A stretch of DNA of 64,000 nt from assembly GCF_000730565.1 (NCBI RefSeq), contig NZ_BBIQ01000008.1, forward strand, positions 62,001 through 126,000, read 5' to 3'. How positions within the stretch are numbered: the stretch's first letter is position 1; every line of letters begins with the position of its first letter. The translations under genes were made by a program, and so were the position numbers. A model generated the notes under the pieces. That model ran no database searches. It was not told the DNA's origin and saw nothing but the letters and a program-made list of their open reading frames with translations. Shown here piece by piece: positions 1 through 6,124 of this stretch. Source of the DNA: Pseudomonas fulva NBRC 16637 = DSM 17717 (GTDB lineage Bacteria; Pseudomonadota; Gammaproteobacteria; Pseudomonadales; Pseudomonadaceae).

Positions 1-226
1 GGCCAGCGGCAACCCCAGGACCAAGTTCATGCACTGCCTGCCGGCGTTTCACAACTGTGAGACCAAGGTCGGCAAGCAGATCGCCGAGCAGTACCCGGAC
101 CTCACCAACGGCATCGAAGTGACCGACGACGTGTTCGAGTCCCCGGCCTGCATTGCGTTCGAGCAAGCGGAGAACCGCATGCACACGATCAAGGCGATCC
201 TGGTGTCGACACTGGCCGACCTGTAG
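1..226 (+). CDS. arcB: Catabolic ornithine carbamoyltransferase, C-terminal part
   Basis: Only the last 74 codons are inside the window; the reading frame enters at base 2. The product interconverts citrulline plus phosphate and ornithine plus carbamoyl phosphate in the cytoplasmic arginine deiminase pathway. The HCLPAFH stretch is the conserved ornithine-binding HCLP motif of ornithine carbamoyltransferases, and the ending ([15 protein letters not shown]) is typical of the family. The gene immediately downstream is carbamate kinase, the order expected in arcDABC operons, which supports the catabolic rather than the anabolic (argF) enzyme. Truncation is due only to the window edge. Confidence 0.93.
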   Translation, partial: ASGNPRTKFMHCLPAFHNCETKVGKQIAEQYPDLTNGIEVTDDVFESPACIAFEQAENRMHTIKAILVSTLADL

Positions 227-245
227 ATCGCCACCTGCCCAGGCG

Positions 246-268
246 TTGCGGCTGTTAGCCTGCCGCAA
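246..268 (+). other. Small intercistronic hairpin between arcB and arcC
   Basis: TTGCGGC (246-252) is repeated inverted as GCCGCAA (262-268) with a 9-nt loop. No T-run follows, so it is more likely a processing or stability element inside the arc mRNA than a terminator. Seen in sequence; function is inference. Confidence 0.35.
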
Positions 269-314
269 TAGCCGTCGGGCAGCGGCTCAAGACTTTCGAT
301 AAAGGACATTCTTC

Positions 315-1244
315 ATGCGTATCGTTGTTGCACTAGGCGGCAATGCCCTGCTGCGCCGTGGCGAGCCCATGACCGCGGAAAACCAGCGCGCCAACATCCG
401 TACCGCCGCCGAGCAGATTGCCAAGATCCACCCAGGCAACGAGTTGGTGATCGCTCATGGCAACGGCCCGCAAGTGGGCCTGCTGGCATTGCAGGGGCTG
501 TCGTACAAGCCGGACGAGGCCTACCCATTGGACGTGCTGGGCGCCGAAACCGAGGGCATGATCGGCTACATGATCGAGCAGGAACTGGGCAACCTGCTGG
601 ACTTCGACGTGCCGTTCGCCACCCTGCTGACCCAGGTCGAAGTGGACGCCCAGGACCCTGCGTTCAAGGACCCGAGCAAGTTCATCGGCCCGGTCTACAG
701 CAAGGATGAAGCCCAGCGCCTGGCCGCTGAAAAGGGCTGGGTGGTCAAGCCTGACGGCGACAAGTACCGCCGCGTGGTGGCAAGCCCCAGACCCAAGCGC
801 ATCTTCGAAATCCGCCCCATCAAGTGGCTGCTCGAAAAGGGCAGCATCGTGATCTGCGCCGGCGGCGGCGGCATCCCGACTCTCTATGATGAACACCGTA
901 ACCTCAAAGGGATCGAGGCGGTGATCGACAAGGACCTGTGCTCTGCACTGCTGGCCGAACAGCTCGAGGCCGATCTGCTGGTCATTGCCACCGACGTGGA
1001 GGCGGCGTACATCGACTTTGGCAAGCCAACCCAACGCGCCATCGCCCAGGCCCACCCTGACGAGCTGGACAGGCTGGGTTTCGCGGCAGGTTCGATGGGG
1101 CCCAAGGTGCAGGCGGCCTGCGACTTCGCCCGGCACACGGGCAAGGTGGCGGTGATCAGCTCGCTGGCCAACATCGAGCGCATCGTGAGCGGTACCGCCG
1201 GCACGCGGGTTTCGACCGCTGCCCCCGGGATCAGCTACCGTTGA
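315..1244 (+). CDS. arcC: Carbamate kinase
   Basis: 309 aa, full family length. It converts carbamoyl phosphate plus ADP to ATP, CO2 and ammonia, the ATP-yielding last step of arginine fermentation. The N-terminal [12 protein letters not shown] segment and [11 protein letters not shown] are characteristic carbamate kinase motifs of the amino-acid kinase fold, and [15 protein letters not shown] is the C-terminal nucleotide-binding region. The start ATG follows AAGGA (303-307) at good spacing. It lies 88 bp after arcB and so is probably cotranscribed in arcDABC. Regulation (ANR/ArgR in other pseudomonads) would act upstream of the window and cannot be seen here. Confidence 0.96.
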   Translation: MRIVVALGGNALLRRGEPMTAENQRANIRTAAEQIAKIHPGNELVIAHGNGPQVGLLALQGLSYKPDEAYPLDVLGAETEGMIGYMIEQELGNLLDFDVPFATLLTQVEVDAQDPAFKDPSKFIGPVYSKDEAQRLAAEKGWVVKPDGDKYRRVVASPRPKRIFEIRPIKWLLEKGSIVICAGGGGIPTLYDEHRNLKGIEAVIDKDLCSALLAEQLEADLLVIATDVEAAYIDFGKPTQRAIAQAHPDELDRLGFAAGSMGPKVQAACDFARHTGKVAVISSLANIERIVSGTAGTRVSTAAPGISYR

Positions 1245-1251
1245 CACAGTC

Positions 1252-1270
1252 GGCGGGCCATGTGCCCGCC
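1252..1270 (+). other. Hairpin after arcC
   Basis: GGCGGGC (1252-1258), a 5-nt loop and GCCCGCC (1264-1270) form a perfect 7-bp GC stem just past the arcC stop. With no U-tract it may protect or partially attenuate the arc message before the next small gene. Inference. Confidence 0.35.
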
Positions 1271-1291
1271 CAACCTCGTACAGGAGAGCCC

Positions 1292-1660
1292 ATGGCCAAA
1301 TATGAACCCGGTCACGTCCACATCGAGCGCACTGCGCTCAACAGCAGTGACCACAGCTATGACCTCAAGGTGGACTACGAGGCCTTCACCGACCCCCGTG
1401 AAGGCAGGGGCATTCAGTTCCGCATGCAGGGCAGCATCGAGGGCAAGCCGGTCGACGAGGTTTTCTTTCTGCCCAAGGACCAGGTGCTGCCTAGCTTTCT
1501 GATGCAACTGAGTCGCCGCGCCCAGGCCTACCTGGCCCCACCGAAGAAGTTCGAGAGCCTGGCTTCACCTCACAGGATCTACGACTGGATGTTCGAAGAC
1601 ATTCGCGCCAAGCTGGACGTGAAGTCCGGTGACCCCATCAAGCCTGAGCATCTGGAGTAG
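1292..1660 (+). CDS. Small DUF5064-type protein at the end of the arc operon
   Basis: 122 aa, soluble, without signal peptide or membrane segment. The start ATG (MAKYEPGHVH) was chosen over an upstream in-frame codon because CAGGAGAG (1281-1288) sits just before it. The protein is charged and mixed alpha/beta in appearance; I recall it as the DUF5064 family that pseudomonads carry beside arcC. No catalytic motif is recognisable. It follows arcC by 47 bp on the same strand, so it is probably expressed with the arginine deiminase genes, but its function is unknown. Confidence 0.8.
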   Translation: MAKYEPGHVHIERTALNSSDHSYDLKVDYEAFTDPREGRGIQFRMQGSIEGKPVDEVFFLPKDQVLPSFLMQLSRRAQAYLAPPKKFESLASPHRIYDWMFEDIRAKLDVKSGDPIKPEHLE

Positions 1661-1709
1661 GGCGCTACCCGTCACGAGCAGGGTCAGCTTGAGGCATACT
1701 AGCGCCCTA
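1658..1709 (+). other. Perfect 10-bp inverted repeat flanking the regulator's promoter region
   Basis: TAGGGCGCTA (1658-1667), overlapping the stop codon of the DUF5064-type gene, is repeated inverted at 1700-1709, separated by 32 nt. It lies 22 bp before the sigma-54 regulator gene. It could be a weak terminator or an operator; the sequence alone does not decide. Confidence 0.35.
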
Positions 1710-1731
1710 CCCGGCCATTTCGTATTGCCCC

Positions 1732-3240
1732 ATGCGTATCCACGTCAGCTTCATCGACCGCGTCGGCATCACTCAGGAAGTCCTGGCGCTGCTCGGTGCG
1801 CGCAACCTCAACCTCGATGCCGTGGAAATGGTGCCGCCGAACGTCTACATCGACGCGCCTACCCTCAGCCCCGCCGTACTGGAAGAGCTGCATGACGCCT
1901 TGTTCGAGGTGCAGGGCGTGGAGGCGGTGGAGGTGGTCGATATCCTGCCGGGGCAACGCCGTCACCTGCAGCTCGATGCGCTGCTGGCCGCCATGAGCGA
2001 CCCCGTACTGGCGGTTGACAGGGCCGGCAAGGTGCTGCTGGCGAACCCAGCGCTGGTGGCGTTGTGTGGTCGGGAGTCGGCCGGGCGCTGCGTAGGCGAG
2101 TTGTTTGGCGACCCGGGCCTGCTGCAAGTATTGCTCGACAGCAACTTTCACCTGCCCATGCGCGAAATGCAGCTCAATGGCCAGAGCCTGCTGCTCGATG
2201 CCATGCCAATCACCCATACCGGCGGCTTGCTGACGCTCTACCCGCCTACGCGGTTGGGCGAACGGCTATCGGCCCTGCGCCATGACCATGCCGAGGGCTT
2301 CGACGCTCTGCTGGGCGAATCACCTACCATCCGCACCCTGAAGGCTCGAGCCCTGCGCGTGGCCACCCTGGATGCACCGCTGCTGGTGCATGGCGAAACC
2401 GGCACCGGCAAGGAACTGGTGGCCCGCGCATGCCACGCGATCAGCAGCCGTCATGCGGCCCCCTTTCTGGCTCTGAACTGCGCCGCATTGCCTGAGAGCC
2501 TCGCCGAGAGCGAACTGTTCGGTTATGCACCAGGCGCCTTCACCGGCGCCCAGCGCGGCGGCAAGCCAGGGCTGATGGAGCTGGCCAACCAGGGCACGGT
2601 GTTTCTCGACGAGATCGGCGAGATGTCCCCCTACCTGCAGGCCAAGCTGCTGCGTTTTCTAAGCGACGGCAGCTTCCGCCGGGTGGGAGGCGACCGGGAA
2701 GTGAAGGTCAACGTGCGTATCATCAGCGCGACCCACCGTAACCTGGAGCAGATGGTGGCCGAGGGCACGTTCCGCGAAGACCTGTTCTACCGCCTCAACG
2801 TGTTGAACCTGCAGGTCCCACCCCTGCGTGACCGCGGCCAGGACATCCTGATGCTTGCGCACTTCTTCATGCAGCAGGCCTGCACACAGATCCAGCGGCC
2901 TGCCTGCAGGCTCACCCCCGCCACTCACAGCGCCATGCTGGCTAACCCTTGGCCGGGCAATGTACGGCAATTGCAGAACGTGATCTTTCGCGCCGCCGCC
3001 ATTTGCGAAAGCAACCTGGTGGACATCGGCGACCTGGACATCGCCGGCACGTCTGTCAGTCGCACCCATGAAGGTGATGTGGCCAGCCTGGAGCAGGCTG
3101 TGGGTGATTTCGAGCGTGAACTGTTGCAACGGCTGTACACCAGTTACCCCTCGACCCGATTGCTGGCGGCCCGGCTGCACACCTCACATACCGCCATTGC
3201 CCAACGCCTGCGCAAATACGGCATTCCGGGGAAAACCTGA
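1732..3240 (+). CDS. gcsR: TyrR/PhhR-like sigma-54 enhancer-binding regulator, probable GcsR (glycine cleavage activator)
   Basis: 502 aa with the TyrR-family layout: N-terminal ACT-like domain (about 1-72), PAS-like segment (about 80-150), sigma-54 AAA+ domain (about 190-425) with Walker A GETGTGKE near residue 221 and Walker B-type FLDEIGEM, and a C-terminal Fis-type helix-turn-helix (about 460-500, TRLLAARLHTSHTAIAQRLRKYG). The sigma-54 contact loop GAFTGA is intact at residues 268-273, unlike E. coli TyrR and the altered loop I recall for PhhR, so this is a true sigma-54 activator. The gcvHPT operon 2.5 kb away carries a sigma-54 promoter and three operator-like repeats, which is why I propose GcsR. 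The family call is strong; the GcsR assignment is inference. Confidence 0.85.
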   Translation: MRIHVSFIDRVGITQEVLALLGARNLNLDAVEMVPPNVYIDAPTLSPAVLEELHDALFEVQGVEAVEVVDILPGQRRHLQLDALLAAMSDPVLAVDRAGKVLLANPALVALCGRESAGRCVGELFGDPGLLQVLLDSNFHLPMREMQLNGQSLLLDAMPITHTGGLLTLYPPTRLGERLSALRHDHAEGFDALLGESPTIRTLKARALRVATLDAPLLVHGETGTGKELVARACHAISSRHAAPFLALNCAALPESLAESELFGYAPGAFTGAQRGGKPGLMELANQGTVFLDEIGEMSPYLQAKLLRFLSDGSFRRVGGDREVKVNVRIISATHRNLEQMVAEGTFREDLFYRLNVLNLQVPPLRDRGQDILMLAHFFMQQACTQIQRPACRLTPATHSAMLANPWPGNVRQLQNVIFRAAAICESNLVDIGDLDIAGTSVSRTHEGDVASLEQAVGDFERELLQRLYTSYPSTRLLAARLHTSHTAIAQRLRKYGIPGKT

Positions 3241-3405
3241 AGTTGTCGGCAAATGCTGCTGTTTTAGTAGACTTTTCCTAGGCGTTCCCCGGATACGTCC
3301 TTCCTCACGCCTCGTAGAATGGCGCCAGTGCAATCCCTGCCTGTCACCCCGCAAGACCACCCCAGAGTGGTCAGCGGTCCGTTATGGATTCAACGAGAGT
3401 ACCTG

Positions 3406-4605
3406 ATGTTCGAACTCGATTTTTACGGCACGCTGGTGGCCGCTTCCCTGGTGCTGCTGCTAGGTCGCGGCCTGGTCGCACGCATAGGTTTTCTGCGTGC
3501 CTACAACATTCCTGAACCGGTCGCCGGCGGCTTGGTGGTCGCGATTGCCCTGTTGGTGCTGCGCACCTTCGATGTGCAAGTTCACTTCGACACCTCCCTG
3601 CAAACACCTTTGATGCTGGCGTTCTTCGCTACCATCGGCCTGAACGCCGATTTCGCCAGCCTGAAAAAAGGTGGGCGCGCGGTGGTGCTGTTCCTGGCGG
3701 TGGTGACCAGCCTGCTGGTGGTACAGAACGCCCTGGGCATCGGTCTGGCCACGGCGCTGGGGTTGGACCCGCTGATGGGCCTGCTGGCCGGTTCGATCAC
3801 CCTGTCAGGAGGCCATGGCACCGGTGCTGCGTGGGGCGCCACCTTCACCGAAAAATTCGGCCTGGTCTCGGCCTCGGAACTGGCACTGGCCTCCGCCACA
3901 TTTGGATTGGTACTGGGGGGGTTGATTGGTGGCCCCGTGGCCCGCTTGCTGATCAAGCGGGTCGCTAGCCCTGGTCGCGCCGACAGCACGCCTCAGTTAC
4001 CTTCAGGCTTCGAGCAGCCGGAGAAAGAACGCCTGATCACCTCGATTTCCGTGATCGAGACGCTTGCCCTGATTGCAGTGAGCCTGTTGACCGGCACCGT
4101 TTTGAATGAGCTGCTCAAGGGTACTGCCTTCGAACTGCCAAACTTCGTCTGCGTATTGTTCGTGGGCGTGCTGCTGCGCAATGGCCTGTCAGCCTTCGGC
4201 TTTTACCAGGTGTTCGAGCGGGAAGTGTCGGTACTGGGCAATGTGAGCCTGTCGTTGTTTTTGGCCATTGCGTTGATGTCGTTGAAACTGTGGGACCTGG
4301 CTGCACTGGCACTGCCGTTCTTCGTGCTGCTGGCGGCGCAGACGCTGCTGATGGCACTGTTCGCCATCTTCATCACCTTCCGAGTGATGGGCCGCACCTA
4401 CGACGCGGCTGTCCTGTCCGCCGGCCATTGCGGCTTCGGGTTGGGGGCAACGCCGACGGCAATCGCCAACATGCAAGCGGTAACCCAGCGGTTCGGGCCT
4501 TCGCACGTGGCATTTCTGGTGGTGCCGATGGTGGGGGCGTTCTTCATTGACTTGATCAATGTGGTGGTGATCAAGGTGTATTTGGCATTGCCGTTTTTTC
4601 AGTAA
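3406..4605 (+). CDS. gltS: Sodium/glutamate symporter GltS
   Basis: 399 aa from ATG 3406 (MFELDFYGTLVAASLVLLLG), which matches the usual GltS length of about 400; a longer in-frame reading from 3319 adds a non-conserved hydrophilic leader and was rejected. CGAGAG lies just upstream. The protein is almost wholly hydrophobic, with about ten predicted membrane segments, and contains the family's GSITLSGGHGTGAAWG and GHCGFGLGATPTAIANMQA re-entrant glycine-rich motifs. It imports glutamate with Na+ across the inner membrane. It follows the sigma-54 regulator by 165 bp on the same strand; whether they share a transcript is not evident. Confidence 0.93.
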   Translation: MFELDFYGTLVAASLVLLLGRGLVARIGFLRAYNIPEPVAGGLVVAIALLVLRTFDVQVHFDTSLQTPLMLAFFATIGLNADFASLKKGGRAVVLFLAVVTSLLVVQNALGIGLATALGLDPLMGLLAGSITLSGGHGTGAAWGATFTEKFGLVSASELALASATFGLVLGGLIGGPVARLLIKRVASPGRADSTPQLPSGFEQPEKERLITSISVIETLALIAVSLLTGTVLNELLKGTAFELPNFVCVLFVGVLLRNGLSAFGFYQVFEREVSVLGNVSLSLFLAIALMSLKLWDLAALALPFFVLLAAQTLLMALFAIFITFRVMGRTYDAAVLSAGHCGFGLGATPTAIANMQAVTQRFGPSHVAFLVVPMVGAFFIDLINVVVIKVYLALPFFQ

Positions 4606-4642
4606 GCAGGCCATGATGGCGTTGCTGAACCGCTAAGGTTAA

Positions 4643-4670
4643 GACTCCCGCATGATGAGCTGCGGGAGTC
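4643..4670. terminator. Hairpin between convergent gltS and the immunity gene
   Basis: GACTCCCGCA (4643-4652) and TGCGGGAGTC (4661-4670) form a perfect 10-bp stem with an 8-nt loop between the ends of two converging genes. U-tracts are weak on both sides, so it is a probable but not classical bidirectional terminator. Confidence 0.55.
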
Positions 4671-4683
4671 GTCTGTTCTGGAT

Positions 4684-4950
4684 TCAAGATGGCTTGAACC
4701 CTGGAAGTCCGTGCTCAGCCCGCCACCGTTTCACTTCATCAACCACCGCTTGAGGGGAAAATTGAATCCCGACCCTGTGGGGGCGATAAATTAAGTTCCA
4801 CTTTGCCGGATGCTGTGCCAAGCGATCAAACTCAAGAACGCCGCGCGTGTGCTCTTTGTCATTAGGAAAGTACTGCGGGTCGCCATGATACAGGGCATAC
4901 ACTAATTGAAAAAACTCTTGTTCAGTGTAATCAGTTATTTCTTTAGGCAT
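4684..4950 (-). CDS. Colicin/pyocin-type bacteriocin immunity protein (orphan)
   Basis: 88 aa, the size of DNase-colicin immunity proteins such as Im9. It aligns by eye along its whole length: ITDYTEQEFFQLV in helix 1, HPAKWNLIYRP at helix 3 and VKRWRAEHGLPGFK at the C-terminus correspond to DYTEAEFLQLV, HPSGSDLIYYP and VKQWRAANGKSGFK of Im9. These proteins bind and neutralise HNH-DNase bacteriocins. Two Im9 hot-spot positions differ: Asp51 is Asn52 here and Tyr55 is Arg56, while Tyr54 is kept as Tyr55. No bacteriocin gene is next to it; upstream is low-GC, mostly non-coding DNA. GGAAAA precedes the ATG. Probably an orphan immunity determinant protecting against relatives' pyocins. Confidence 0.85.
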   Translation of the reverse strand: MPKEITDYTEQEFFQLVYALYHGDPQYFPNDKEHTRGVLEFDRLAQHPAKWNLIYRPHRVGIQFSPQAVVDEVKRWRAEHGLPGFKPS

Positions 4951-4954
4951 GTGT

Positions 4955-5041
4955 CTATTTTCCGTTTGAGCAAGACTTGCCTGTGACCCGCTGTAGCTTG
5001 CCTTTCATTCCAGGCATGCTCTGAGGGCCTGTGGATATCAT
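4955..5041 (-). other. Possible 28-codon ORF ending 4 nt before the immunity gene
   Basis: On the minus strand an ATG at 5041 opens a 28-codon frame (beginning MISTGPQSMPGMKGK, ending in a basic tail) that stops at 4955-4957, four bases before the immunity start; the frame is stop-free back to 5098 (47 codons). The tight spacing resembles a toxin-immunity coupling, but there is no HNH, nuclease or other toxin motif. It could be a remnant of a lost bacteriocin C-terminus, a leader peptide, or chance. Confidence 0.25.
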
Positions 5042-5474
5042 ACCGCCTTTAAAGCCACGGTTAATCAGACATCTTTGAAACCCTTTGCGCCACCTTTTTC
5101 ACAGCATCGACTACGGATTGTGTTCAATCGTTTATCCTTACTGCACTTGAGTGAACTATTAAATTAGATCCTTGTGAATGTTCTCAAATTACCTCAAACT
5201 TCATGCCCCCTGTGGGTGCGAAGGACCCCAAGAATAAAGGACCGGATCTGCATGATAGAAACCGCAGACAAATTCTAGATTTTTTGTCAGGCCAGATAGT
5301 TTATTTCGCATGACCTACTGCCCCTGATAAATAAAATTCATATTTCAATAAACTTCAGCAGTAGATTATTAATATCTTTGCTTTAGAAACACTGGCTTTA
5401 TGATGTATTTCCCATCCCTTGTTTGATTCCCCCAATGCAGGGTGGCTTATTCAAAACAGTGGAACACATGTAGC
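5042..5474. other. Low-GC intergenic DNA without a recognisable gene
   Basis: By hand count 5161-5460 is about 39% G+C, far below the surrounding genes. No convincing ORF, RNA gene or repeat was found on either strand. It may be a relic of transferred DNA that came with the immunity gene, or an ordinary AT-rich upstream region needing DNA bending for sigma-54 activation. Confidence 0.5.
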
Positions 5475-5492
5475 CGTATCGAATTCAATACA
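5475..5492 (-). promoter_or_regulatory. GcsR-like operator, site 1
   Basis: On the minus strand this 18-mer reads TGTATTG-AATT-CGATACG, a near-palindrome. It matches the TGTAACG-N4-CGTTCCG form that I recall for P. aeruginosa GcsR upstream of its gcs2 operon at 10 of 14 fixed positions. It is followed, 19 bp centre to centre, by site 2. Confidence 0.6.
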
Positions 5493-5493
5493 C

Positions 5494-5511
5494 CGTATCT
5501 GAATCGCTACA
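5494..5511 (-). promoter_or_regulatory. GcsR-like operator, site 2
   Basis: Minus-strand reading TGTAGCG-ATTC-AGATACG, in the same orientation as sites 1 and 3. It shares the TGTA, CG and GATACG elements and is the weaker dyad of the three. Sites 1 and 2 are nearly adjacent, as expected for cooperative binding of a dimeric or hexameric activator. Confidence 0.55.
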
Positions 5512-5572
5512 CCTCCAACTCCAAGGTGGGCCGAGAGATTAACGGCGTCGTGTAGCAAAACCAACGTTTTAT

Positions 5573-5590
5573 CGTATCGATTTCGTTACG
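5573..5590 (-). promoter_or_regulatory. GcsR-like operator, site 3
   Basis: Minus-strand reading CGTAACG-AAAT-CGATACG, the best half-site symmetry of the three (11 of 14 positions of the recalled GcsR consensus). It lies 79 bp from site 2 and about 65 bp before the -24 element of the predicted sigma-54 promoter, a normal enhancer distance. Confidence 0.6.
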
Positions 5591-5654
5591 CCGCCTTACT
5601 CGATCTTCAGCGAGCTGGCACTCCCTCCCTGCATCCACAGGGCCCAGAGCTAGT

Positions 5655-5671
5655 TGGCCACGTTATTGCTT
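5655..5671 (+). promoter_or_regulatory. Sigma-54 (-24/-12) promoter of the gcvHPT operon
   Basis: The sequence TGGCCACGTTATTGCTT has GG at 5656-5657 and GC at 5668-5669 with exactly 10 bp between, and the conserved TTGCT at -12. Transcription would begin near 5681, about 50 nt before gcvH. Three operator-like repeats lie 65 to 180 bp upstream, and an enhancer-binding protein gene and rpoN are both in this window. The match is seen in sequence; activity is inference. Confidence 0.65.
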
Positions 5672-5729
5672 ACTGAAAACCCACCAGAGCGCGAACCTAA
5701 TCGCGCCACCCGGTCCACGAGGATTTTTC

Positions 5730-6113
5730 ATGAGCGAGTTGCGTTTCACCGACGACCACGAATGGCTGCGTGTAGAAGCTGATGGCAGCGTCACCGTAGG
5801 TATCACTGCCTACGCCCAGCATGCACTGGGGGATGTGGTGTTCGTGCAGCTGCCGGAGCTGCAGCACTATGACAAAGGCAGCGAAGCGTCCACCGTAGAG
5901 TCGGTCAAGGCTGCTAGCGGGGTGTACATGCCGCTGTCCGGCGAGGTGATCGAGGTCAACGCCCAACTCGAAGAGCGCCCCGAGCTGGTCAACGAGGACC
6001 CGCTGGGCGAAGGCTGGTTCTTCCGCATCAAGCCTGCCGACGCCAGCGCTGTGAGCGCCCTGCTCGACCAGGAGGCCTATGACCGCCTGCTCAACGCCAA
6101 CGACGACGCCTGA
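5730..6113 (+). CDS. gcvH: Glycine cleavage system H protein
   Basis: 127 aa, the usual H-protein length. It carries the lipoyl arm that shuttles the aminomethyl group between the P, T and L proteins. The lipoylation motif ESVKA places the modified lysine at K60, within the [14 protein letters not shown] barrel-sandwich hybrid domain. The start follows CACGAGGA at suitable spacing. It is first in gcvH-gcvP-gcvT and lies about 50 bp after the predicted sigma-54 start, so glycine-responsive activation is likely. The cluster is of the second type in pseudomonads (GcsR-linked in P. aeruginosa). Confidence 0.96.
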   Translation: MSELRFTDDHEWLRVEADGSVTVGITAYAQHALGDVVFVQLPELQHYDKGSEASTVESVKAASGVYMPLSGEVIEVNAQLEERPELVNEDPLGEGWFFRIKPADASAVSALLDQEAYDRLLNANDDA

Positions 6114-6124
6114 GGAATCACGCC

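Noticed and set aside
4958..5200. Search for a bacteriocin DNase remnant upstream of the immunity gene
   Set aside because: Frames on the minus strand are short and interrupted, with no HNH motif or receptor-binding similarity; only the 28-codon frame was kept as a low-confidence item.
5551..5570. Possible fourth operator-like site (TGTAGCA ... CAACGTT) before gcvH
   Set aside because: Only one half resembles the other repeats and the orientation is reversed.
5616..5632. TGGCAC ... TGCA resembling a sigma-54 promoter before gcvH
   Set aside because: GG and GC are separated by 12 bp instead of 10, which abolishes sigma-54 recognition; the element at 5655-5671 has correct spacing.
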